Source: an uncultured Collinsella sp. (lineage in GTDB: Bacteria; Actinomycetota; Coriobacteriia; Coriobacteriales; Coriobacteriaceae). From it: 26,141 bases of DNA. A model generated the notes under the pieces. That model made no database searches and had not been told where the DNA came from. It saw only the letters and a list, made by a program, of their open reading frames with translations. Positions 14,649-22,242 of this stretch are shown here, in pieces (within the stretch, counting starts at the first letter, position 1; each line of letters opens with the position of its first letter). The stretch spans positions 1-26,141 of the forward strand of contig CATZRJ010000026.1 of NCBI GenBank assembly GCA_958423535.1, given 5' to 3'. The translations under genes and the position numbers were made by a program.

Positions 14649-16050
14649 CGCTTCCGATCCGCGTCAGCCGAGTCGTACACGACAGCCTGCGTCGCGCCCT
14701 GTGCTGTCCGGCCAGCGTCCGGTGCAGCTGACCCCGCGCGCGGCCCAACCTGTCGCACGTCCTGCGCAGCCTTCCTCCCGTCCCGCGCAGCCCGGTCAGC
14801 GACCGGGTCAGCAGCCTGCTAGTCGTCCTGCCCAGCAGTCCGCCGCTCGCGCTGCCCAGCCCGCAGGCGGCGCCCGCTTTAAGCAGCGGACATCCACCCA
14901 GCGCGCGCAGGCTCCTCAATCGCACGCGCATCATGCTCACGGCACGCATGGCGTGGCTCAGGCCGCGCGTTCGAGCTATAACACGCATGCTCGGCGCGGC
15001 GCCCAAAAGAAAAGCTCGCCGGTGCCTATGATTATCGGCGCTGTGGTTGCGGTGGTCGTTCTCGCTGTTATCGCCTTCTTCGCCGTACCGACCGTCAAGG
15101 GCTTGCTTGGCGGGGAGGACGCAAACGTCGCCGCTGGCCAGCAGGTTACCGTTACGATTCCCGATGGCGCCTCGGGCGACACGATCGCCTCGATTCTCTC
15201 TGAGAACCATATTGTCGAGAACCCCAAGGACTACTACGCGGCGGTCAAAAAGCTCAACGCGGACATGTCGCTTCAACCTGGCACGTACTCGTTCACAACG
15301 CTGATGGATGCGACCAAGGTCGTGCAGCAGCTTATTGAGGGGCCCAATGCCGGCTCCGATGCGTTGACGATCCCCGAGGGCTTGACGGTCGACCAGGTTG
15401 CCGACCGTGTGGCCCAGGCGTACGGCAGCATCTCCAAAGATGACTTCCTCAACCAGGCGAGGGCCAGCAATTATGTGAACGACTATCCGTTCCTCAAAGG
15501 CGCTGCGAATGATTCGCTCGAGGGTTTCCTGTTCCCTAAGACCTATTCGCTGGGCAAGAAACCGAGCGCCGATGACGTCATCCGCGCCATGCTCGATCAA
15601 TTCAGCACCGAGTACAAGTCGCTCGATTTTGCCGGTTGCGAGGCCAAGATCAAAGAGCGCTACGGCGTCGGGATGTCCGATTACGACATCATCAATCTCG
15701 CTTCCATCGTCGAGCGCGAGGGCCTCAACGCCGAGCAACGCGCGCATGTCGCCTCGGTGTTCTACAACCGTCTTGCCGGCAAGCTCGACGGTCTGCGCTA
15801 CCTCAATAGCGATGCGACCATGATGTATGTTACCGGCGGCGAAGTTACCGCCGCCGACCTGCAGAGCGATAGTCCCTACAACACCTATAAGCATGAAGGG
15901 CTACCGCCCACGCCCATCTGCTCTCCGTCGCTCGAGGCACTCAAGGCAACCCTTGAGCCGACCGACTCCGATGACCTGTATTTCTACATTACGCAGGACG
16001 AGGAGTTTTTCTCGCAGACCTACGAAGAGCACCAACAGTCTTGGAATTAA
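14641..16050 (+). CDS. mltG: Endolytic murein transglycosylase MltG (YceG) with a Pro/Gln-rich N-terminal extension
   Basis: Membrane-anchored enzyme that cuts nascent peptidoglycan glycan strands. ATG 14641 follows GAGGAGG at 6 bases; length 469. Residues 1-127 form a cytosolic low-complexity region with about four RPAQP-like repeats of roughly 7 residues (38-73) and a His-rich patch (94-103). A membrane helix lies at 129-150 and the YceG domain follows outside. Catalytic Glu358 is in LASIVEREG (353-361). EGFLFPKTY (294-302) and LPPTPICSPS (421-430) are further family signatures. The extension is unlike E. coli MltG and may recruit a cytosolic partner; this is inference. Confidence 0.95.
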   Translation: MSSASDPRQPSRTRQPASRPVLSGQRPVQLTPRAAQPVARPAQPSSRPAQPGQRPGQQPASRPAQQSAARAAQPAGGARFKQRTSTQRAQAPQSHAHHAHGTHGVAQAARSSYNTHARRGAQKKSSPVPMIIGAVVAVVVLAVIAFFAVPTVKGLLGGEDANVAAGQQVTVTIPDGASGDTIASILSENHIVENPKDYYAAVKKLNADMSLQPGTYSFTTLMDATKVVQQLIEGPNAGSDALTIPEGLTVDQVADRVAQAYGSISKDDFLNQARASNYVNDYPFLKGAANDSLEGFLFPKTYSLGKKPSADDVIRAMLDQFSTEYKSLDFAGCEAKIKERYGVGMSDYDIINLASIVEREGLNAEQRAHVASVFYNRLAGKLDGLRYLNSDATMMYVTGGEVTAADLQSDSPYNTYKHEGLPPTPICSPSLEALKATLEPTDSDDLYFYITQDEEFFSQTYEEHQQSWN

Positions 16051-16052
16051 AC

Positions 16053-16550
16053 ATGAGGATTTTCAGCCCCAAACGATATGTTGCCTCGGTCGACCGCATC
16101 GACCTCGATGCCCTTTGGGCCGACGGCAAGCGCGCTATTTTGCTCGACCGCGATAACACCTTGGTGCCGCGTGATACCGAGCAGGTTCCTGCTGCGGTCT
16201 CCGCTTGGCTCGACGCCGCTCGCTCCAAGGGCTTTAAGCTGTGCATGGTGTCGAACAACTGGCATCGCGACCAGGTCATGAGCTCCGCACGCGAGCTGGG
16301 TCTCGAGGCCATCAGCCATGCCATGAAGCCCGCGCCGTTTGCTCTCAAGGCCGGACTTAAGCGCCTGGGTGCCACGGCCGATGAGGCCGTGCTGATCGGT
16401 GACCAGCTGTACACGGACGTGTGGAGCGGTAACTTTGCCGGCATCGATACGATCCTGGTAAAGCCGCAGGCCACGCAGGACCTGTGGTATACGCAGATCT
16501 TCCGTATTTTTGAGCGCCGGGCCCTGCGCGACCTTCCCTGCGAGGAATAG
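16053..16550 (+). CDS. YqeG-family HAD-IIIA phosphatase
   Basis: Haloacid dehalogenase-type phosphatase of 165 residues, probably cytosolic, substrate unknown. Motif I is LLDRDNTLVP (30-39) with Asp32 and Asp34; motif II is SNN (67-69); Lys92 sits in MKPAP; motif IV is IGDQLYTD (115-122). ATG 16053 is two bases after the mltG stop; the upstream TTG at 16041 is less likely. In Bacillus, yqeG is linked to yqeH and aroE; here it sits directly before aroK, again beside shikimate genes. All catalytic residues are kept. Confidence 0.88.
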   Translation: MRIFSPKRYVASVDRIDLDALWADGKRAILLDRDNTLVPRDTEQVPAAVSAWLDAARSKGFKLCMVSNNWHRDQVMSSARELGLEAISHAMKPAPFALKAGLKRLGATADEAVLIGDQLYTDVWSGNFAGIDTILVKPQATQDLWYTQIFRIFERRALRDLPCEE

Positions 16551-16558
16551 GTTTCGTC

Positions 16559-17092
16559 ATGTCCCAGCACACCAAGCACGGCTGCGACCATATCTTCTTT
16601 ATCGGGTTTTTGGGTGCGGGTAAATCGACGCTCGCGCGCAACGTGGGCACCATGTTCAAACGTCGGTTTATCGATACCGACCGCCTGGTCGTGCGTCGTT
16701 GCGGCAAATCGGTTACCGAGATTTTTGAGACCGAGGGCGAGGAGCGTTTTCGCGAGCTCGAAACCTCGGCGCTCCGTTCGCTCCAAAGCGAGCGCAGCCT
16801 GCTGGTTTCGTGCGGTGGTGGCATAGTCGAGACGCCGGTCAATATCGAGCTCATGCACCAGATGGGTGCCTGTGTGTACCTCGAGGGTGACTTTGAGGAT
16901 TCGATGCGCCAGATACGCCGCTCCGACACGCGTCCCGATTTCCGCTCGCCTGAACACGCAGCGCGCCTGTTCGAGCATCGACGTCCGCTGTATCGCCAGG
17001 CGGCCGATATTACCCTCGATATTCGCAATAAGTCCTTTGAGGATGTTTCCTATGTTTGTGCCGAGATGCTTTTGGAGCGTGGACTGCTATGA
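16559..17092 (+). CDS. aroK: Shikimate kinase
   Basis: Phosphorylates shikimate at the 3-hydroxyl using ATP in chorismate synthesis. It has 177 residues from ATG 16559. It shows Walker A GFLGAGKST (16-24), the shikimate-binding DTD (39-41), RFRELE (63-68) and GGG (86-88), the lid arginine in DTRPDF (123-128), and RRPLY (141-145). Every residue needed for activity appears present. It overlaps the following AroB-like gene by ATGA, the aroK-aroB arrangement found in many bacteria. Confidence 0.94.
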   Translation: MSQHTKHGCDHIFFIGFLGAGKSTLARNVGTMFKRRFIDTDRLVVRRCGKSVTEIFETEGEERFRELETSALRSLQSERSLLVSCGGGIVETPVNIELMHQMGACVYLEGDFEDSMRQIRRSDTRPDFRSPEHAARLFEHRRPLYRQAADITLDIRNKSFEDVSYVCAEMLLERGLL

Positions 17093-18198
17093 TTCGCCGT
17101 CAACTCATCAATTTCCAAAACCGCAGCGTAGATGTTCGCGTCGGCTTTGACGCGTTTAGCGAGCTGTCGCGCATGTTTGCCTCGGCCGTGGGCAAGCCCA
17201 AGCGCGCGATGGTTGTCTGGAACAGTGCTGTGTCCGACCGCATTGGCGAGATCGTTGAGCACGCTCTGGTCGATGCGGGCTTTGCTGTGTCGGAGCTTTC
17301 GCTCGAGGTTTCGCCCGCCGGCGCGAGCTTGGCTGACGCCGATGCCGTCTTTGGTGCGCTGTCGGCTAACGGTATTACCTGCGATGACCTGGTTGTTGCC
17401 GTTGGCGATGCCGTAACCTGCTCGGTTGTTTGCTGGTGTGCCGACCAGTGGTGCGGTCGTACCGAGTGCGCACTGCTGCCGACGACCTTCGACGCCATGC
17501 TCACGGTCGCTACGACGATGGAGCCCCTCGTCGCTTCGGGCGACTACGCGCTGCCCGCCATCGCGGTGCGCCCCGAGCCCGGTCTGGTCGTGTGCAATTT
17601 GGACCTTGTCCGCGAGGCCAGCTCCGAGGACCTTAAGCTTGGCTATGCGGTGCTCGTGGGTACCATGCTTTCCAGCAGCAAATCGCGCTGGAATCAGTTT
17701 ACTGAGACAGTCCCCGAGATTCTTTCCGGCGAGGAAGTCGCGCTCGTCAATGCTGTGCAGTGGTCCCAGACCGCGCGCAAAGACGTGCTCATGGCCACGA
17801 ACCCCAGTGCTCGCCATGCGCTCGATTTTGGCAAGACGGGGGAGCGTACCCTTCGCGCCTGCCTGGGCGATGCCGCGGCACACGTCCCCGCATACCAGCT
17901 CCTTTCCGAGGGCATGCGCTTTGAAGCGCGCCTAGCACATGATGCCTGCGACTTCGATATCGACTACGTGTTTGAGGTCGATGACTGCCTGGAGGACTTT
18001 GGCATCGAGGAGTTTGGCTTCGACCTGGAGTCCACCTCGTTTATTGGGGAGTTCCGCAAGCAGCAGTTTGCTCGCTCGAATCGCAGCATGCTGCCGCTTC
18101 CTGCCGCGCTCGGCGCTATCCGCCTGACAAATGTCGAGGACGAGATTCTCGAGCGCCATACGCAGGCGTACCTGGCTTCTCGCAAGGAACTTCTCTAA
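17089..18198 (+). CDS. AroB-like (3-dehydroquinate synthase fold) protein lacking catalytic residues
   Basis: A 369-residue protein whose position after aroK, length and overall pattern match 3-dehydroquinate synthase, but whose active-site motifs are altered. The NAD-binding GGGVVGD becomes VVAVGDAVT (102-110). VPTTLLAQVDSS becomes LPTTFDAMLTVA (130-141). AGLAEVIK becomes LGYAVLVG (184-191), losing the Glu metal ligand. LNFGHTFGHAIE becomes LDFGKTGERTL (245-255), losing the His ligand and the second His. LHGEAVAIGM becomes LLSEGMRFEA (271-280), losing the third ligand. The frame is intact, so the gene is conserved rather than decayed. It may be a pseudoenzyme or regulator, or may have a new reaction; it is unlikely to make dehydroquinate. 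The start is ATG 17089, overlapping the aroK stop. Confidence 0.75.
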   Translation: MIRRQLINFQNRSVDVRVGFDAFSELSRMFASAVGKPKRAMVVWNSAVSDRIGEIVEHALVDAGFAVSELSLEVSPAGASLADADAVFGALSANGITCDDLVVAVGDAVTCSVVCWCADQWCGRTECALLPTTFDAMLTVATTMEPLVASGDYALPAIAVRPEPGLVVCNLDLVREASSEDLKLGYAVLVGTMLSSSKSRWNQFTETVPEILSGEEVALVNAVQWSQTARKDVLMATNPSARHALDFGKTGERTLRACLGDAAAHVPAYQLLSEGMRFEARLAHDACDFDIDYVFEVDDCLEDFGIEEFGFDLESTSFIGEFRKQQFARSNRSMLPLPAALGAIRLTNVEDEILERHTQAYLASRKELL

Positions 18199-18203
18199 CT
18201 TTA

Positions 18204-18229
18204 TTGACATCCATCGTCTTTCGTATCAT
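18204..18229 (+). promoter_or_regulatory. Candidate promoter before the M24 peptidase gene
   Basis: A perfect -35 hexamer TTGACA lies at 18204-18209 and TATCAT at 18224-18229. The 14-base spacer is shorter than the preferred 17, so strength or need for an activator is uncertain. Confidence 0.35.
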
Positions 18230-18234
18230 TTTGA

Positions 18235-18297
18235 GGGACGAGTTTTCAATCGGCTGCGGATTGCAAGCGAATCTGTCTTCCGATCGAGGCTCGTCCC
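18235..18297 (+). promoter_or_regulatory. Structured leader hairpin upstream of the M24 peptidase gene
   Basis: Three nested complementary blocks are visible: GGGACGAG (18235-18242) with CTCGTCCC (18290-18297); ATCGG (18249-18253) with CCGAT (18280-18284); and GATT/AATC around GCAAGCG. CACTCTTTTT follows, so the fold could act as an attenuator. No riboswitch family is recognised. Confidence 0.45.
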
Positions 18298-18330
18298 ACT
18301 CTTTTTGAGGACAACAAGAAAGGAATCTGC

Positions 18331-19461
18331 ATGTCTGAGTTTGCTGCCGGTCCTGCCGGCCGTATCGAGCGTGTCCGTGCCCTGATGGCCGAGCGCGGCT
18401 ACGACGCCATCGTCGTGCGCGATGAGGCCAACCTTCGCTGGCTCACGGGCGTGAAGGGCGTCTTCGACTACACTTTTGAGTTCCCGCACGCCGCGTTTAT
18501 TACGGCCGATCAGTGCCTGTTCCACACCGACTCGCGCTATCTCAACAGCTTTGAGGAGAACACCCCCGCCGGCAGCCCTTGGGTCTACGACATGGATGAG
18601 GGCACCATCCCCGGCTGGGTCGCCGGCAAGATCGCCGCTAACAAGTGCCGCGTCTGCGCCGTCGAGGATGACATGCAGATTAATTTCTACCAGGGTATCC
18701 AGCGTGGTCTGGAGGATTGCTCCGTCGCCTGCATGCTGCCGCTGATGCACGACGACATCCGCAAGATGCGTGCCATCAAGGATGCCGAGGAGATCGAGCT
18801 CATGCGCCACGCGCAGTCGATCACCGATGCCGCCTTCCAGCACATGCTCGGCTTTATTAAGCCCGGTATGACCGAGAAGCAGGTACGCAACGAGCTCGAG
18901 AACTTCATGTTCGCCAACGGTGCCGACAGCCTGGCCTTCGGCTCCATTGTCGCGAGCGGTCCCAACACCGCCAACCCGCATGCCGTCCCGAGCGACCGCG
19001 TGATCGAGAAGGGCGACTTTGTCCTGATGGACTACGGCGCGGGCTACTGCGATTATCGTTCCGATATGACGCGTACCGTCGTGATGGGCGAGCCCACCCA
19101 GGAGCAGCTCGACCTGTACGCGCTCGTGCGCCGCACCCATGAGGAGTGCGTCGCCGCTATCCATCCGGGCGTGGAAGGTAACGATATCTTCAAGCTTTCT
19201 AAGAAGATCATCGGCGATGCCGGTTATGGTGATTACTACAATCACGGTCTGGGCCACGGCGTCGGCATCGACATCCACGAGCTGCCCAACTTCAACCGCA
19301 GCAAGAACATTATCGAGGTCGGCTCGGTTATCACCATGGAGCCCGGCGTGTACCTGCCCGGCGTGGGCGGCGTGCGCCTGGAGGACTTCGGCGTCGTCAC
19401 CGAGAACGGCTATGAGCCCTTCACCAAGACCCCGCACGACCTGCACGTCATCGACTGCTAA
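18331..19461 (+). CDS. pepP: M24-family Xaa-Pro aminopeptidase/dipeptidase
   Basis: Metallopeptidase of the pita-bread fold that removes N-terminal residues before proline, cytosolic. It has 376 residues from ATG 18331 (AAAGGAA upstream). A creatinase-like N-terminal domain (about 10-135) precedes the catalytic domain. The five metal ligands are visible: Asp234 and Asp245 in MDYGAGYCDYRSDMTRT, His309 in GLGHGVG, Glu337 in MEPG and Glu351 in RLEDFG. Gene order with efp downstream matches Bacillus yqhT-efp. Whether it is an aminopeptidase (PepP) or a dipeptidase (PepQ) cannot be told from sequence. A terminator follows. Confidence 0.93.
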   Translation: MSEFAAGPAGRIERVRALMAERGYDAIVVRDEANLRWLTGVKGVFDYTFEFPHAAFITADQCLFHTDSRYLNSFEENTPAGSPWVYDMDEGTIPGWVAGKIAANKCRVCAVEDDMQINFYQGIQRGLEDCSVACMLPLMHDDIRKMRAIKDAEEIELMRHAQSITDAAFQHMLGFIKPGMTEKQVRNELENFMFANGADSLAFGSIVASGPNTANPHAVPSDRVIEKGDFVLMDYGAGYCDYRSDMTRTVVMGEPTQEQLDLYALVRRTHEECVAAIHPGVEGNDIFKLSKKIIGDAGYGDYYNHGLGHGVGIDIHELPNFNRSKNIIEVGSVITMEPGVYLPGVGGVRLEDFGVVTENGYEPFTKTPHDLHVIDC

Positions 19462-19485
19462 ACCATCCAGCTGGGTTTTTTGGAG

Positions 19486-19528
19486 GCGGGGCGTCCGAAA
19501 TGATTCGGGCGCCCCGCGTTCTCTTTTT
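19486..19528 (+). terminator. Rho-independent terminator after the M24 peptidase gene
   Basis: GCGGGGCGTCCGAA (19486-19499) pairs with 19504-19517 through 14 pairs with one G-U, tetraloop ATGA, followed by GTTCTCTTTTT. It separates the peptidase from efp. Confidence 0.85.
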
Positions 19529-19536
19529 ATGCGCTC

Positions 19537-19565
19537 GCTGCAGCCGCCGTCTGCAAGTGTATAAT
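19537..19565 (+). promoter_or_regulatory. Candidate promoter of the efp-asp23-nusB-xseB-tlyA-nadK-recN run
   Basis: TATAAT at 19560-19565 is a perfect -10 hexamer, 57 bases before the efp start and just past the terminator. The -35 position 17 bases upstream, GCTGCA (19537-19542), is weak. Confidence 0.45.
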
Positions 19566-19622
19566 TTCGCTCGTATGTAATTTGGACGCTTGTGCGTCTC
19601 GCCAATAACAAGAAAGGTCGCT

Positions 19623-20186
19623 ATGCCTACTATCTCTACAGCCGACTTCAAGAACGGTCTCGGTCTCCGCATTAAGGACAAGGTTTACACCATCGTCGAG
19701 TTCCAGCACGTCAAGCCTGGCAAGGGCGGCGCTTTCGTGCGCTACAAGACCCGCGACATCAAGAGCGGCCGCGTCGTCGAGAACACCTGCAACGCCGGTA
19801 CCAAGTTCGAGAGCGTCATGCTCACCACTCGTGAGTTCCAGTACCTCTACAACGACGGCGCCGACTACATCTTCATGGACAACGAGTCTTACGAGCAGGT
19901 TCCCGTTCCCGAGGACATGGTGGGCGAGAACGCCAAGTGGCTGCGCGAGAACGATACCTGCCAGCTGCTCTTCGCCGATGACGAGCTCATGGGCGTGACC
20001 CCGCCGATGTTCATCGAGACCACCATCGTCCAGACCGACCCGGGCTTTAAGGGCGACACCGTTCAGGGTTCCACCAAGCCGGCCACCATCGACACCGGTG
20101 CTGTCATCCAGGTCCCCATGTACCTCAACGAGGGCGAGGTCATCAAGGTTGACACCCGCGACGGCAAGTTCGTCTCCCGCGTCTAG
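19623..20186 (+). CDS. efp: Elongation factor P
   Basis: Binds ribosomes stalled at polyproline stretches and helps peptide bond formation. It has 187 residues from ATG 19623, preceded by AGAAAGGTCG. The KOW-like N-terminal domain has the loop KPGKGGAF at 31-38 with Lys34 at the tip, where EF-P proteins carry their modification or an unmodified Lys. OB domains follow, ending in VDTRDGKFVSRV, the typical terminus. No EpmA/EpmB or other modification gene is seen in the window. Confidence 0.97.
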   Translation: MPTISTADFKNGLGLRIKDKVYTIVEFQHVKPGKGGAFVRYKTRDIKSGRVVENTCNAGTKFESVMLTTREFQYLYNDGADYIFMDNESYEQVPVPEDMVGENAKWLRENDTCQLLFADDELMGVTPPMFIETTIVQTDPGFKGDTVQGSTKPATIDTGAVIQVPMYLNEGEVIKVDTRDGKFVSRV

Positions 20187-20210
20187 CAACCAACTCTTCT
20201 AGGAGGACTC

Positions 20211-20573
20211 ATGCCCCAGGAAATCAAGATTGACGGCATCGGCATTTCGCCCGATGTTCTGACCGCCATCGTCTCGCGCGCCGTCACGGATGTCGAGGGC
20301 ATCGCCTCCGTGGGCGTCAAGGACCTTGCCACCAACCTTGTCTCGATGATGCTTTCGTCCAAGGCCCCGGCTTCCGAGCCGGCGGTCGAGGCCGAGGTCA
20401 TCGGCGACAAGCTCGCACTTACCGTGCGCGTCGTGGTGTTCTTTGGCTATCCGTTCAAGAAACTCGCCGAGGCCGTTCGCGCCGCCGTGGTTGCCGCCAT
20501 CGACGCCCAGGTGGGCGTCGAGGTCGAGCGCGTTGACGTTTGCATCGACGGCCTCGTTTTCCCCAAGGAGTAA
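20211..20573 (+). CDS. Asp23/Gls24 family envelope stress response protein
   Basis: A 120-residue protein from ATG 20211 with ribosome site AGGAGG. ISPDVLTAIVSRAVTDVEGI near the N-terminus and VRVVVFFGYPFKKLAEAVRAAV in the second half match the Asp23/Gls24 (DUF322) family, including Bacillus YqhY. YqhY has been linked to control of acetyl-CoA carboxylase and lies between accBC and nusB in Bacillus. Here it lies between efp and nusB, but accBC are absent. Its exact role is not established. Confidence 0.88.
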   Translation: MPQEIKIDGIGISPDVLTAIVSRAVTDVEGIASVGVKDLATNLVSMMLSSKAPASEPAVEAEVIGDKLALTVRVVVFFGYPFKKLAEAVRAAVVAAIDAQVGVEVERVDVCIDGLVFPKE

Positions 20574-20576
20574 CCT

Positions 20577-21161
20577 TTGAGCCTTAAGGTTTATCGCGGG
20601 CGCACGCTTGCCCGCAGTCAGGCGCTGCAGCTGCTGTTCCAGGCCGAGGCCACGGACAGCCCGCTCGAGTGCGTCCTCGAGGGCGATTTCCTGATCTCGA
20701 AGGGTCCCCTCGACCCCTACGCGTTGGAGCTGTGTCGCGGTGCCTACGAGCACATCGACCGCATCGACTGCGCCCTGCGCTCCATCGCCAAGAACTGGGA
20801 TCTTATGCGCATGCCCGGCGCCGACCGCAATCTGCTGCGTATCGCCGTCTATGAGATGCGATTCCTCACCGACGAGGAGGTCTCGGACGCCATCGTGATC
20901 AACGAGGCCGTCGAGCTTGCCAAGGCCTATGGCACCGACCAGTCTGCGTCGTTTGTCAACGGCGTGCTGGGCAAGATCGCTCGTAGCGAGGAGCTGCCGG
21001 GCGAGGACCTGTATCAGGAGCTGCTGGCCGAGGACCGTGCCCGCGAGGAGGCCCAGGCCGCCGAGGCTGCCGCCAAGGTTGCAGCCGCTCAGGCTGCGGC
21101 CGGCGTTCTCGACGAGGGTGCCGAGGTCGCCGAGGCCGAGACCGGTACCGTCGAGGAGTAG
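20577..21161 (+). CDS. nusB: Transcription antitermination factor NusB
   Basis: RNA-binding protein that with NusE (S10) supports antitermination on rRNA operons. It starts at TTG 20577: AAGGAG at 20565-20570, inside the end of the upstream gene, lies 6 bases before it, which decides the start. The NusB fold spans about residues 8-140 (RTLARSQALQLLFQAE, MRMPGADRNLLRIAVYEM, NEAVELAKAYGTDQSASFVNGVLGKI). A 50-residue Ala/Glu-rich tail extends the protein to 194, longer than the usual 130-150. It may be a flexible coil. Confidence 0.94.
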   Translation: MSLKVYRGRTLARSQALQLLFQAEATDSPLECVLEGDFLISKGPLDPYALELCRGAYEHIDRIDCALRSIAKNWDLMRMPGADRNLLRIAVYEMRFLTDEEVSDAIVINEAVELAKAYGTDQSASFVNGVLGKIARSEELPGEDLYQELLAEDRAREEAQAAEAAAKVAAAQAAAGVLDEGAEVAEAETGTVEE

Positions 21162-21163
21162 CC

Positions 21164-21430
21164 ATGCCAGAGGGTTCCGTCCGCAACTTCGACGAGATCT
21201 CGGACCGCTTGGACCAGATCATCGCGACCGTTCGCTCCAAGGATACGTCCCTGGAGCGTTCGCTCGATCTGTTTGACGAGGCGATTGAACTGGGCTCCCG
21301 TGCGGTCGATATGGTCGACAAGTTTGAGCTGACGCCTCGCGAGGCGGATAAGCTCGAGCAGGAATACGATGAGGATGCGGCAAACGAATCCCAGGATAGC
21401 CAGGCCGCGTCTCCGGATACGAATGGTTGA
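21164..21430 (+). CDS. xseB: Exodeoxyribonuclease VII small subunit
   Basis: Small subunit of the XseA-XseB single-strand DNA exonuclease. It is 88 residues from ATG 21164, two bases after the nusB stop, with GAGGAG upstream. FDEISDRLDQIIATVRSKDTSLERSLDLFDEAIELGS fits the XseB helical hairpin. The large subunit gene xseA, usually adjacent, is not here. Its TGA stop overlaps the tlyA start. Confidence 0.9.
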   Translation: MPEGSVRNFDEISDRLDQIIATVRSKDTSLERSLDLFDEAIELGSRAVDMVDKFELTPREADKLEQEYDEDAANESQDSQAASPDTNG

Positions 21431-22242
21431 TGGCATTCATGAAACGTGTGCGTCTTGATGACGAACTGATTTCACAGGGCATCTGCGCCGATCGCGCGGA
21501 TGCCCTTCGCACTCTTATGGCCGGCTTGGTCTCGAGTGGCGGCGAGCGTTTGACCTCGCCGGGCCTTAAGGTGACGCCCGGCTTGCCGTTGCATGTTAAG
21601 GGTCGTATTCCCTACGTGGGGCGCGGCGGGCTCAAGCTCGAGGGTGCACTCGATACGTTTGTGATTGATCCGACGGACCTTGCTTGCCTCGATGTGGGCT
21701 GTTCTACGGGTGGCTTTACCGATTGCCTGCTCAAGCGCGGCGCCGCCACAGTCGTTTCGGTTGATGTTGGTCGCGCCCAGTTTGATTGGTCGCTGCGCCA
21801 AGACGATCGCGTGACGCTCCATGAGCGCACCAACGTGACACAGCTGCCCGAGCTTGGCTACGGTGGCGCTATCGACTTGGCCGTGTGCGATGTGTCGTTT
21901 ACGAGTATCGCGAATATCATCGACGCCGTGCTGGCGTGCCTGAAACCTTCCGGTTCGTTTTGCACGCTCGTAAAGCCCCAGTTTGAGGCGCCGGCTGCGC
22001 TGGTGGGCGAGGGCGGCATCGTGACCGACCCCGTCGTCCGCCGTGATACGCTCGTGGCGGCGATTGAGCTCTTTGCCGCTAAGGGCCTGTTCCCGGTCGA
22101 CGTGTGCGTGTCGCCTATCCATGGTGCTAAGGGCAACGTTGAGTTTTTCCTGTACGGCACGAGGTTTGCCCCCGGCGAGCGCGCCGACGATGAGCTGCAA
22201 TCCCAGGTATCGGTTTTGAGCGAGAAAGCTGCAACGCTATGA
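21430..22242 (+). CDS. tlyA: TlyA-family S4-domain rRNA methyltransferase (hemolysin A homologue)
   Basis: 2'-O-methyltransferase family acting on 16S/23S rRNA. From ATG 21430 it has 270 residues; ATG 21439 is an alternative. The S4 RNA-binding domain is at about 5-60, YVGRGGLKLEGAL at 62-74, and the SAM-binding motif CLDVGCSTGGFTDCLL at 86-101. CDVSFTSI and VKPQFEA follow, giving the Lys-Asp-Lys set of FtsJ-like enzymes. Bacillus yqxC is the orthologue and likewise lies before recN. Capreomycin-linked ribosome methylation is known for Mycobacterium TlyA; the substrate here is inferred. Confidence 0.92.
   Translation: MAFMKRVRLDDELISQGICADRADALRTLMAGLVSSGGERLTSPGLKVTPGLPLHVKGRIPYVGRGGLKLEGALDTFVIDPTDLACLDVGCSTGGFTDCLLKRGAATVVSVDVGRAQFDWSLRQDDRVTLHERTNVTQLPELGYGGAIDLAVCDVSFTSIANIIDAVLACLKPSGSFCTLVKPQFEAPAALVGEGGIVTDPVVRRDTLVAAIELFAAKGLFPVDVCVSPIHGAKGNVEFFLYGTRFAPGERADDELQSQVSVLSEKAATL

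Noticed and set aside
14590..15894. 434-codon minus-strand frame
   Set aside because: Antisense to mltG, whose catalytic motifs are clear.
16053..16550. YqeG-like phosphatase as a dead enzyme because motif I reads DRDNT rather than DLDNT
   Set aside because: Both motif I aspartates and motifs II to IV are kept, so activity is expected.
18226..19611. 461-codon minus-strand frame
   Set aside because: Antisense to the M24 peptidase, including its terminator; no family features.
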